A DNA stretch of 64,000 nucleotides from an uncultured Myxococcales bacterium (GTDB lineage: Bacteria > Myxococcota_A > Polyangia > Polyangiales > Polyangiaceae). Location of the stretch: NCBI GenBank assembly GCA_937949945.1, contig CALFEQ010000020.1, forward strand, positions 3,127 through 67,126, read 5' to 3'. How positions within the stretch are numbered: the stretch's first letter is position 1; each line of letters opens with the position of its first letter. The position numbers and the translations under genes were made by a program. Shown here piece after piece: positions 16,506 to 24,462 of the stretch. The notes under the pieces are model-generated. The model saw nothing but the letters and a program-made list of their open reading frames with translations. It had not been told where the DNA came from and did no database searches.

Positions 16506-18334
16506 CGGCCGCTCTCCCACCACTTCACGTCCGGGATTTCGCGCATCGTGTTCGTCCCGCAATGCACCTCGCCCATTCCGACGTGGTATTCCCAGTCCTC
16601 GAGGAAGTCGACCGTGATGCCGAGCTCGGCGAGCGGCTCGGCGATCGCCTTCTTGAAGATGTCCTCGCCGCCGATGACGGGGCCGTGCGGATCGGGCGCG
16701 GCGAAGCGCGTGTCCGAGAGGTAGATGCCGTTCACGGTCGCCGGCTGGTAGGCGACGGACTTGCCGTCGTAGGTCGTGTGCAAGAACGGGATGCGGATGA
16801 TCTCGTCGTCCGTGAGGCCGGTCGCCTTCTTGAGGACCGCGAGCTGGGCGTCGACCTCGACGGCCGCCTCCGCGCTCGCCCGCATCACCTCCGTGTCGGC
16901 GAGCACCTGACGGATCGTGACTTGGGCCGAGCGCTCGAGGCCGGTCTCGAAGTCGTACCAGGTCTTTCCGACGAACATGGGCACGTTGCCGCGCCCGGCC
17001 TGGACCTGCTCCTCGAGCATCTTGCGCGCGAGCCGCGCGTCGTTGACGAGGACCTTCCAGCCGCGCTTCGTGTTCGCCTTCACGAAGGAGATGGTTTCGT
17101 CGACGTGGGCGACGAGCAGCCAGGAGGTGTCGACGTCGATCGGAGGCTGCTGGAGCTGCGCCTCGATCATCGTGGAGAACGACGGGTCGGGGAAGAACGA
17201 CTTCGTCTTGCCGCGGATGACACGCCCGAGAGGGAAGCTCTCGCCGTCCTTCTCGTACGGCGGCACCGTCTCGAAGTTGCCGAACGAGTTGAGCGTGTCC
17301 ATGCGGACGTCGTGCTTCCGGTCGAACTGCTGGATGCCGGCGACGTCCTTGCCGCGCATGCGGAAGACGAACTTGCCGGCGGGGCGCAGCGGGGACTTCT
17401 CGTCCTCCGGCTCGAACACGTTGGCCGAGCGGTAGTTCACGCGCATGACGTGCTGGGTGCCGCCCGGGCCCGGCATCGACATGAACGCGGGCTCGAAGAA
17501 GTCCTGCGTCCACGGATCGTCCGTGTCGATCGTCTGCGGCGCGTCGAGGCCGGCGGCGCTGCACGCCTTGACGAGGTCTCTGCGCATCGCCGCGTTGCCC
17601 GGCGTGCGCGTGTTCGAGACCCAGACCTTCTCCGCGGGCAAGAGGTGGTGATACGTCAGCACCGGCGCCACGCGCATGCGGACGGTGTCGGTCGACTCGC
17701 CCTTCGACGACGTGACCGTGAACACGACGTCCACGTATCCGTCCCAGGTGTCGAGGTCGCGCACGATGTCCTTCGCCTCGATCGCGAGCTCGATCCCTTC
17801 GCGGATCTCGTCCGCGTAGAACTCCGTGTCGTCGTCGAGGGGCGTGAAGTCCGTGGGGCCGGGGCCGCTCCTGTAGAAGAGGCGCACGAACGGCCGTGCC
17901 TTCTTCGTCTCGGGCCCGATCGTGAAGTGCCCGATCGCGTCGTCGGGCGTCTTCGGCCACGGACGCGTCTTCAGGCGGGCGAGGTCGAGCGCGTCGTCCT
18001 CGCCGTTGACCACTTCGTCGCTCGCGTCGTTGCAGTCGGCGATGGTGACGTCGTCGAGGTTCGACCTGCAGCGCTCGTCGTCGTCGTCGATGTTCGCGAG
18101 GAAGATCGCTCCGGTCCTCGCGTTCCATGCCGTCTTGTCCTCGGCGTCCGAGTCGTCGTCGAAGCGGATCTCGCCGTCTCGGTTCGAGTCGGCGCGCAGG
18201 TCCGCGAGGACGTCGGGCTCGTCGGCCTCCCGGCCTCCCGAAGAAGAGTAGGAAGTGGAGGAGGTGGTCCCCTCCGCGGCGCACGCCGCGACCATCCCGG
18301 CCGCGAGGAGCAGCCACCCACGTGACGTGACCAT
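16502..18334 (-). CDS. Protein-arginine deiminase (PAD) family lipoprotein
   Basis: This 610-residue protein has a lipoprotein-type signal (MVTSRGWLLLAAGMVAACAA). An acidic N-terminal region with Asp-rich calcium-like loops (RADSNRDGEIRFDDDSD; FLANIDDDDERC) is followed by a complete PAD catalytic domain. Visible landmarks are DDPWTQDFFEPAF (Asp278), LNSFGNFETVPP, LLVAHVDETISF (His410 and Asp412) and GEVHCGTNTMREIP (Cys592). These match the four catalytic positions of animal PAD enzymes, which turn protein arginine into citrulline in a calcium-dependent way. Bacterial homologues are known but rare. The product should act outside the cytoplasm. It is followed, with a 4-nt overlap, by the HEAT-like gene. 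Confidence 0.88.
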   Translation of the reverse strand: MVTSRGWLLLAAGMVAACAAEGTTSSTSYSSSGGREADEPDVLADLRADSNRDGEIRFDDDSDAEDKTAWNARTGAIFLANIDDDDERCRSNLDDVTIADCNDASDEVVNGEDDALDLARLKTRPWPKTPDDAIGHFTIGPETKKARPFVRLFYRSGPGPTDFTPLDDDTEFYADEIREGIELAIEAKDIVRDLDTWDGYVDVVFTVTSSKGESTDTVRMRVAPVLTYHHLLPAEKVWVSNTRTPGNAAMRRDLVKACSAAGLDAPQTIDTDDPWTQDFFEPAFMSMPGPGGTQHVMRVNYRSANVFEPEDEKSPLRPAGKFVFRMRGKDVAGIQQFDRKHDVRMDTLNSFGNFETVPPYEKDGESFPLGRVIRGKTKSFFPDPSFSTMIEAQLQQPPIDVDTSWLLVAHVDETISFVKANTKRGWKVLVNDARLARKMLEEQVQAGRGNVPMFVGKTWYDFETGLERSAQVTIRQVLADTEVMRASAEAAVEVDAQLAVLKKATGLTDDEIIRIPFLHTTYDGKSVAYQPATVNGIYLSDTRFAAPDPHGPVIGGEDIFKKAIAEPLAELGITVDFLEDWEYHVGMGEVHCGTNTMREIPDVKWWESGR

Positions 18335-18499
18335 CGCCGGTCATGCGAGCAACAAACGGGCCGGTCGCTCTGCACCGCCAACGTCGCGAGAACCCGTCCG
18401 ATCCAGGCACGTCCGCACGCCGGGAATCCAGGTGCGGGGGATCGGATCAACCGTGCGAGATCGTTCCCTTCCTGTCGGGTGCGCCTGCATTTTTCCGCG

Positions 18500-18527
18500 G
18501 CCCACCGTCAATTCTCGAACGGTGGGC
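18500..18527. other. Perfect 9-bp hairpin between genes
   Basis: GCCCACCGT and ACGGTGGGC form a perfect 9-bp stem with a 10-nt loop, between the end of the EEP gene and the start of the deiminase gene (both minus). There is no T-tract after the stem in either direction, so a rho-independent terminator is doubtful. A regulatory hairpin or operator for the deiminase operon is equally possible. Confidence 0.5.
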
Positions 18528-18594
18528 GAGCAAATGCTCACGGAGGATGGTGCGTTTGTGCACTCCTCGAGGGGATGGGGGGTGATCTCGCCGA

Positions 18595-19353
18595 TCACGC
18601 CTTCCGGTTCGGGTCCTGGCGCTCGAGGACGGCCTCGATGGGCAGGTGGTCCGACGGCTCGGTCTCGCTCGGTAGCGGGGTGTCGTCTTCGACCGGGGGC
18701 AGGGGCGTCGGCGTGGACTTGAAGTCCGGCGAGTGGAGGATGAAGTCGATGCGCTTCTTCTTTCCGTTCGCGTTGCACGTGTACGCGTTCGGCAGCGAGG
18801 CGTACGCATCGATGAAGCCGCGCTCGAGCGCGAGCGCGACGACGTCGCTGTTCGGCTCCGCGTTGAAGTCGCCGCAGATGATGCGTGGTCCGGTGGGCCA
18901 CGTCTCGAGCACCTCGCCGAGCTGGATGCGGCCGCGATGCTCCTCCTTCGGAGTGCTCTCCGGCTCCCACTTGAGATGGGTGCTCACGACGCTCACGCCC
19001 GCGAAGGTCACGCCGAGCGCGATGTGCGTCGAGTGATCGGTGAACACGTACTCCTTCCACTCGGGCTCCGTCGTGAGCGCGTGCCGCACGAAGATCGCGC
19101 AGCCCTCGCCCTTGCCTCGCTTTCTGAAGAGGCGCCCGCTCGACTCCGTCAGTCGCTCCTGGAGGATGTTGAACAACGCCGTGTCGACCTCCTGGAGGCA
19201 CAGGATGTCGACCTTCGCCATCGAGAGGATGCGCTCGGCCACGGCTCGTCTGCGGCCTGCGCGATCGAGGACACTCTGAGGCGTGTACGGGTAGTACTCA
19301 CGACGCACGTAGGCATCCGCGAGCACGTTCCACGAGACGACCCGGATAGCCAC
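18595..19353 (-). CDS. Endonuclease/exonuclease/phosphatase (EEP) family protein
   Basis: This 252-residue protein starts at a GTG at 19353. Motifs of the EEP superfamily are present in order: VVSWNVLADAY, ILCLQEVD (metal-binding Glu), STHLKW, IICGDFNAEPNSD and, at the end, PSDHLPIEAVL (catalytic Asp-His). The length and the early WNVLADAY resemble CCR4-like and other soluble EEP phosphohydrolases. No signal peptide is seen, so it is probably cytoplasmic. Substrate (RNA, nucleotide, phospholipid or inositol phosphate) cannot be decided. No operon partner is evident; a hairpin follows downstream. Confidence 0.85.
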   Translation of the reverse strand: MAIRVVSWNVLADAYVRREYYPYTPQSVLDRAGRRRAVAERILSMAKVDILCLQEVDTALFNILQERLTESSGRLFRKRGKGEGCAIFVRHALTTEPEWKEYVFTDHSTHIALGVTFAGVSVVSTHLKWEPESTPKEEHRGRIQLGEVLETWPTGPRIICGDFNAEPNSDVVALALERGFIDAYASLPNAYTCNANGKKKRIDFILHSPDFKSTPTPLPPVEDDTPLPSETEPSDHLPIEAVLERQDPNRKA

Positions 19354-19528
19354 GCGGCGATTCTCGATAAGATTGCGGCTTCTGGCAATCGTTCTCCGGA
19401 GGCGGAGCTTTGCGTCGAGGCGCGAAATGGCGCGCGGTCGCCGTCGCTCGGGACGGCGTTTCTGCGCCCGACGCCGCGGGCTCGGCGTCTTCGTACGTGT
19501 TATGATCGAACGTGGAGCCGAGGCGATC

Positions 19529-21616
19529 ATGAAGAGCTGGGGAGGTGTTCGCTCGGGCACGCTCGTGATGTTGTGCGGCGCCGCGCTCGCGGTGGCGTGC
19601 GCCGACGTCATCGGCTTCCCCGATCGCCGGCTCGCCGACTCCGACATCGTGCCGTCCGGCCCCGCGAACGGCGCGTTCTCGAAGACCGCGATCGACTTCG
19701 GGCTCGTGCCCTGCGGCGGCGAAGCGCCGCCCGATCAGACGCTCACGATCACGAACCTCGGCGCGGAGCCGCTCACGTGGAGCGCCACGCTCTCCGAGAC
19801 GCCCGAGTTCTCCATCACCGGGCCGGCCGGTGGAACGCTCGGCGGCGGAGAGTCGGCGACCATCACGATCACGGCGACCGCCGTCCCGGCGACGACCGAC
19901 GCGAATCACACGGCGCAGGCGACGCTCACGATCGAGAGCAACGACGCGAAGAAGCCGAAGACGGAGATCCCGATCAAGCGCGTCGCGGGCGGCGCCAAGC
20001 TCGACGTCTTGCCGATCACCGCCGACTTCGGCGAGGCGCCTCTCAACGTCGCCGCGGGGGACGTGCCCATCGTCCTGAAGAACGAGGGCAACCAGCCGGT
20101 CACGGTGGAGCTCGCGCAGCCCGAGGACGCGCAGTTCTCGCTCACGTGGAACGGCGCGCCGGCGCCCATCACCGTCGAGCCGGGCGGCACCGTGCCGGGC
20201 CTCGTCGCCAAGTTCAAGCCGACGCAGCTCGCGGCGTCGGTCGCCACCGTGCCCATCAAGGCGAACGGCACCGTTTGTGGTGCGAGCGCGTCGACGCTCA
20301 CGCTGAGCGGCAAGGGGGCGCCGAGCACGGCGAGCGTGCAGCCCGGATCGCTCGACTTCGGCATGGTCGATTGCGGAAAGACCGCCGCGCCGAAGACCGT
20401 CAACATCATCAACACGGGGACCGATCCGTTCGACTGGCGAGCCACGCTGACCGGCACCACGCACTACACCCTGAGCGAGACGAGCGGCACGCTCGCCGGC
20501 GGCGCCACCAAGCAGATCACGGTCACGCCGAAGCCGATCCCGTCGACGAGCGCCGTCACGCCGAACCTCTACGGCGGCATCCTCACGATCACCACGACCG
20601 CTCCGGGTGACGAGCCGCACGTCCTCGAGATCCGCCAGACGGCGTACGGCGCGATCCTCACGCAGTCCGCCGCGTCGGTGAACTTCGGCAGCGTGCGCGT
20701 GAACACGACCGCGACGTCGCCGTTCACGGTCGTCAACGCCGGCAACGCTCCCGCGACGGTGTCGTACGCCGTGAACAACGCCGTGTTCAACCTGGCGCCG
20801 GCGGCCAACGTGGTGACCGGGGGCGCGACGTATCAGGTCCAGGCTTCGTTCACGCCGCCCGCGGAGTCGACGTACGACGGGACCGCGACGATGTCCGTCA
20901 CGGACACCGTGCTCTGTGGGCCGCTCCCCGGTCCGCTGACGTTGACCGGCAAGGGCGCGAAGAGCGCGGCGCTGTCGCCGACGAACGTCGACTTCGGCCT
21001 CGTCAATTGCAACACGCAGGCGCAGGCGAAGACTGTCACGCTGACGAACACCGGCCTCCTGATGTTCTCTTGGACGGCGTCGGTCGGCACGAGCTACTAC
21101 ACGATCAGCCCGAAGACGGGCGTCCTCGCGCCGGGTGCGTCGGCCACCATCACGATCACGCCGATCCGGATCCCGGCCACGTCGATGACGACCGCGGATC
21201 TCTACGCGGACGTGCTGAAGATCGAGACGCTGCCTTCGCTCGAGTCTCCGTACCTCGCCTCGCTGCACATGACCGCGCGTGGCGCGGTCCTCTCGTTCAA
21301 CCGGACGTCGATCGACTTCGGCGAGGTCAGGGTGGACGACGACGCGACGAGGACCTTCTCCGTGATCAACAGCGGGAACGTCACGGCGAACGTGAGGCTC
21401 TCCGCCTCGGGGCAGGGCTTCTCCGTCATTCCCACGAACCGGAACGTGAACGGAGGAGCGTCGTTCACGGCGTCCGCGCGATTCAAGCCGACGTCCGAAG
21501 GCCCGAAGACCGGCGCGATCAACCTCTCGACGGAGGCGCCCCTCTGCGGCCCGCTCCCTGCGCCGCTGGAGCTGAAGGGCTCCGGGAAGAGGCGGCAGGG
21601 CGGGGGCGACGACTAG
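19529..21616 (+). CDS. Lipoprotein with ASH/choice-of-anchor-D repeats
   Basis: This 695-residue protein starts at ATG 19529; an in-frame ATG at 19502 is possible but would add charged residues before the signal. The signal ends ALAVAC. Six or so Ig-like repeats of about 100-110 residues follow. Each opens with a variant of (I/L/V)DFG-x-V-x-C/V (AIDFGLVPCGG, LDFGMVDCGK, VNFGSVRVNT, VDFGLVNCNT, IDFGEVRVDD) and contains NTG, GG(A/G) and TITP segments. This is the ASH/choice-of-anchor-D pattern of surface proteins. A C-terminal MYXO-CTERM tail is not present; anchoring should be by the lipid. Confidence 0.82.
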   Translation: MKSWGGVRSGTLVMLCGAALAVACADVIGFPDRRLADSDIVPSGPANGAFSKTAIDFGLVPCGGEAPPDQTLTITNLGAEPLTWSATLSETPEFSITGPAGGTLGGGESATITITATAVPATTDANHTAQATLTIESNDAKKPKTEIPIKRVAGGAKLDVLPITADFGEAPLNVAAGDVPIVLKNEGNQPVTVELAQPEDAQFSLTWNGAPAPITVEPGGTVPGLVAKFKPTQLAASVATVPIKANGTVCGASASTLTLSGKGAPSTASVQPGSLDFGMVDCGKTAAPKTVNIINTGTDPFDWRATLTGTTHYTLSETSGTLAGGATKQITVTPKPIPSTSAVTPNLYGGILTITTTAPGDEPHVLEIRQTAYGAILTQSAASVNFGSVRVNTTATSPFTVVNAGNAPATVSYAVNNAVFNLAPAANVVTGGATYQVQASFTPPAESTYDGTATMSVTDTVLCGPLPGPLTLTGKGAKSAALSPTNVDFGLVNCNTQAQAKTVTLTNTGLLMFSWTASVGTSYYTISPKTGVLAPGASATITITPIRIPATSMTTADLYADVLKIETLPSLESPYLASLHMTARGAVLSFNRTSIDFGEVRVDDDATRTFSVINSGNVTANVRLSASGQGFSVIPTNRNVNGGASFTASARFKPTSEGPKTGAINLSTEAPLCGPLPAPLELKGSGKRRQGGGDD

Positions 21617-21634
21617 TCGTCGAGCGCGCCACGC

Positions 21635-22594
21635 TCAGAAGCGACCGCCGAGGGTGAGCCCGCCTCCGCCGCGCAATGGGTGGGCGCCGAGCGCGACGGG
21701 GCGTTCGCGGCCGCTCGGTGCCGTGAGGAGGAGGATCAAGCCGCCCGCGGCGAGCGCGCCTCCGGCGATGAAGGAGATCGTCGAGATGGTCGCGGCTCGG
21801 CGGCCTTCCTCGTCGAGCCGCATTCCCTCGGCGTCGCACTCCGTCCCGTTGCGGCAATGCTCGCTCGCCTGCTCGTTCTTGCTCGCAGCCTGCAGGCCGA
21901 ACACCGTGCCCGCGGCGAGGCCGCCGACGCCGAGGCCCGTGACGACGAGCCCGAGGATGCGCTGCCCGCCGCCGCGAGCGCGGAGGCGGACGCGCTCGAG
22001 CACGGGGATCTTGAGCGTGCGGATCACCGGCCGCGTGTCGACCTGCACCGTCTGCGAGAACGGCTCGTGATCGGGGGCGGTGGCTCGGATGACGTGGGTG
22101 CCGGGATCGATCGGCGCCGCGACGCCCCACTCCTCGCGGGTCACGGGGCGATCGTCGAGGGTGACGGTGAGGCCCTCGACGGGCTTCGGCACGACGATCG
22201 TGAGGCGCGCGAGCTTGGACTCGAGCTTGTCGGCCGCTTCGTTCGCGCGCTGCACCGCTTCTTGTTTGCCCGCCGCCGTCGCTCGGATCGCGGCCTCCTT
22301 GTAGGTCACCCACGCGCTCGCGACCTGGCCGTTCAGCTCGTAGCACTCGGCGAGCGCGAACAGCGTGCCCCCGTTCGGCGACAGCTCGTTGCTCCGCGCG
22401 AGCTTCGGGCACGCCTCGTCGTATCGACCCTGCTCCATCAGGGCGACGCCCTCGTCGAAGAGGGCCGAGGCCGTGCCGGTGGTCGACGCTTGCTGCGCCT
22501 GAGCTCGCGGTGCCAGCGCCATCACCGCGACGGCGGCTGCGCTCCAGACGAAACGGCGCACCACTCGCCGTGAACGAGCCTCGAAGGAAGCCAT
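21635..22594 (-). CDS. Exported TPR/PEGA-type membrane protein
   Basis: This 319-residue protein starts at ATG 22594. The signal peptide (FVWSAAAVAVMALAPRAQAQ) leads into a TPR-like pair (ASALFDEGVALMEQGRYDEA; GGTLFALAECYELNGQVASA), a helix, and a PEGA-like beta domain (LTVTLDDRPVTREEWGVAAP; DPGTHVIRATAPDHEPFSQT). Two hydrophobic helices near the end (ILGLVVTGLGVGGLAAGTVF; ISFIAGGALAAGGLILLL) complete it. This layout is repeated many times in Polyangia genomes, often beside kinases. Here it follows the kinase gene by 14 nt on the same strand, so the two are probably co-transcribed. Confidence 0.82.
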   Translation of the reverse strand: MASFEARSRRVVRRFVWSAAAVAVMALAPRAQAQQASTTGTASALFDEGVALMEQGRYDEACPKLARSNELSPNGGTLFALAECYELNGQVASAWVTYKEAAIRATAAGKQEAVQRANEAADKLESKLARLTIVVPKPVEGLTVTLDDRPVTREEWGVAAPIDPGTHVIRATAPDHEPFSQTVQVDTRPVIRTLKIPVLERVRLRARGGGQRILGLVVTGLGVGGLAAGTVFGLQAASKNEQASEHCRNGTECDAEGMRLDEEGRRAATISTISFIAGGALAAGGLILLLTAPSGRERPVALGAHPLRGGGGLTLGGRF

Positions 22595-22608
22595 GAGACG
22601 CGTCGATC

Positions 22609-24126
22609 TTACCAGTCCGTGCGCTGATGTTTCTTCACCGTCGTCGGCTCCGGCGCGGGCGGCGGAGGAGGCGGCGGCTGGACGGGCGTAGGCTCCGGTT
22701 CGGGCGCGGCGCTCGGCGTCTTGGCCCCCTTCGTCCGCTTGGGCCGGGCCTTCTTGCCGGCGCCGGCCTCGCTCGCGGTCGCCGCGTCTGCGCGCGACGT
22801 CGGGTGCGGTGGAGTCGAGGCGATCGAAGGTGCGGCCGACGGAACGACCTCCGTGGCGGTCGGGGCCGGCGATGGCGGGATCACGAGGAGCGTCCCGGTC
22901 GCGGCCGGCGTGGGGGCGACCGCCACGGGCGCCGCCGTCGTCGCGATCGGCACCGACGTGGTCGTGGTCGGCGGCAGCGGCGTCGCGGCCGGCGTCGATA
23001 CGGGCATCGGGTCCGCGGGCGAGAGGAAGCGGAACAGCATGAAGGCCCCGAAGCCGCCGCCGAGGATCGCGAACACGGTGACCGCGACCTTCGTGAGGGT
23101 GCTCGGCCTTCGGCGGCCATCGAGGACGTAGGTCTCGTCGTGCGCCCTCGAGACGGGCGCCGGCGTCGGAATGACGAGATGGCCGCTGCTGGGCGGCGGG
23201 CTGCTGGGGACCGAGACCTGGACCGACTCCCACGAAGGGAGCGTCGACATGCTCGGCTTCACGCCGAGGCTCTGGAGCGCGAGGGCGAACGCGCCGACGG
23301 TCACCCAGCGCTTCTTCAAGTCCTTCTCGAGGCACTTCGCGATGATCTCGTTGAGGCCCAGCGGCGCGTTGGGCAGATACGTCTCGAGGCGCGGCGCCGG
23401 CTTCTCGAGGATCTTCGAGAACGTCTCGCCGATGTTCTCGGACGCGAACGGCGCGTGGCCGGTGACGAGCTCGAAGAGGATCGCGCCGAGCGCCCAGATG
23501 TCCGTCCTCGCATCGACGTTCTTCGTCGAGCGGATCTGCTCCGGCGACATGTACGCCGGCGAGCCCATCACGGTGCACTCTTCGGTCAACGAGCGGCGCG
23601 ACCCGGACGGTCTGTCCTGGTGCCTCGATTGGAAGGCGACCTTGGAGATCCCGAAGTCGAGCACCTTGATGAGCGGCGTGCCGTCGCGGCGATGCGTGAG
23701 GAACAGGTTCGCCGGCTTGAGGTCACGATGGACGATGCCGAGCTTGTGCGCCTCCGCGATCGCGTCGCACGCCTGGAGGACGTAGTCGATCGCCAGATGA
23801 GGGCGCAGCGCGCCTTCGCGCTCGAGGACCGTGGCGAGATCGCTGCCCTCGAGCAGCTCCATGACGATGTACGGCAGGCCGGAGGGGAGGCGCCCGACGT
23901 CGAGCACCTTCGCGACGTGGTCGCTCTTCAAGCTCACCGCCGCGCGGGCCTCGGTGATGAACCGCTCGACGCTCTCGGGCGTCATCCGGACGGCTCGCAT
24001 CACCTTGAGCGCGACACGCTGCCCGAGCTCGAGGTGCGTCGCGGCCGCGACGACGGCCATGCCTCCGATCCCGAGGATGCGATCGACCTTGTACTTGCCC
24101 ACGACGGCGCCGATCGCGATGGGCAT
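22609..24126 (-). CDS. Transmembrane Ser/Thr protein kinase
   Basis: This 505-residue protein starts at ATG 24126, preceded by GGGAGAGGGC; a GTG at 24189 would add 21 residues but lacks a ribosome-binding site. The kinase domain (about residues 12-270) has the Gly loop LGIGGMAVV, VALKVM with the ATP-binding Lys, HRDLKPANL, the LDFGIS Mg loop and SPAYMSPEQIRS. After a linker a membrane helix (VAVTVFAILGGGFGAFMLF, about residues 345-365) leads to a Pro/Ala/Thr-rich outer tail ending in Lys/Arg-rich and Pro-rich stretches. It resembles myxobacterial PknB-like kinases without PASTA domains. Neighbouring genes are possible substrates or reporters. Confidence 0.93.
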   Translation of the reverse strand: MPIAIGAVVGKYKVDRILGIGGMAVVAAATHLELGQRVALKVMRAVRMTPESVERFITEARAAVSLKSDHVAKVLDVGRLPSGLPYIVMELLEGSDLATVLEREGALRPHLAIDYVLQACDAIAEAHKLGIVHRDLKPANLFLTHRRDGTPLIKVLDFGISKVAFQSRHQDRPSGSRRSLTEECTVMGSPAYMSPEQIRSTKNVDARTDIWALGAILFELVTGHAPFASENIGETFSKILEKPAPRLETYLPNAPLGLNEIIAKCLEKDLKKRWVTVGAFALALQSLGVKPSMSTLPSWESVQVSVPSSPPPSSGHLVIPTPAPVSRAHDETYVLDGRRRPSTLTKVAVTVFAILGGGFGAFMLFRFLSPADPMPVSTPAATPLPPTTTTSVPIATTAAPVAVAPTPAATGTLLVIPPSPAPTATEVVPSAAPSIASTPPHPTSRADAATASEAGAGKKARPKRTKGAKTPSAAPEPEPTPVQPPPPPPPAPEPTTVKKHQRTDW

Positions 24127-24462
24127 GCCCTCTCCCGGCGCGAGGCCGGCGTCGGATGCGGAGGAGCGATCGGGCCGAGAGGCCTGCACGATCAAAGAGT
24201 AGGGCAAGCGAACACAGAAGGAAAACCGCCGAGATGTTCGCGTTTTCCGTCGAAAGCGAAGGGGCGTGCCGGACGCGGAGGTTCGGGCGCTCGTACCATT
24301 GTGCACCACCGGTCGCGCGTGGTTGCATGACCGGACGGGGGCACGGTCAGGGGCTCGCAAAGAAGCACGAGGGGAACTTTTGGCCGCGCCGTTCGTCGCA
24401 AGTGGACGCCCGCCTTCCTGCGGGCGCCCGACGTCGGAGATTGCGGACAGAGGACCAAGCTC
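24127..24462. other. Intergenic region between kinase and VIT-vWA gene
   Basis: These 336 nt separate divergent genes and should hold both promoters. A site with inverted-repeat character is listed at 24220-24248. No gene is evident; frames crossing the region have no recognisable product. Confidence 0.5.
24220..24248. promoter_or_regulatory. Inverted repeat, candidate operator
   Basis: GGAAAAC (24220-24226) and GTTTTCC (24242-24248) are perfect 7-bp arms around CGCCGAGATGTTCGC. The centre resembles the operator-like site at 6468-6484 (CGCCGAGATG plus TCG or CTCG). It lies between the divergent kinase and VIT-vWA genes, about 215 nt before the latter. Confidence 0.35.

Noticed and set aside
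18500..18527. Rho-independent terminator after the EEP gene
   Set aside because: The stem is perfect, but in minus-strand direction it is followed by an A-run, not T. I list it only as a hairpin.
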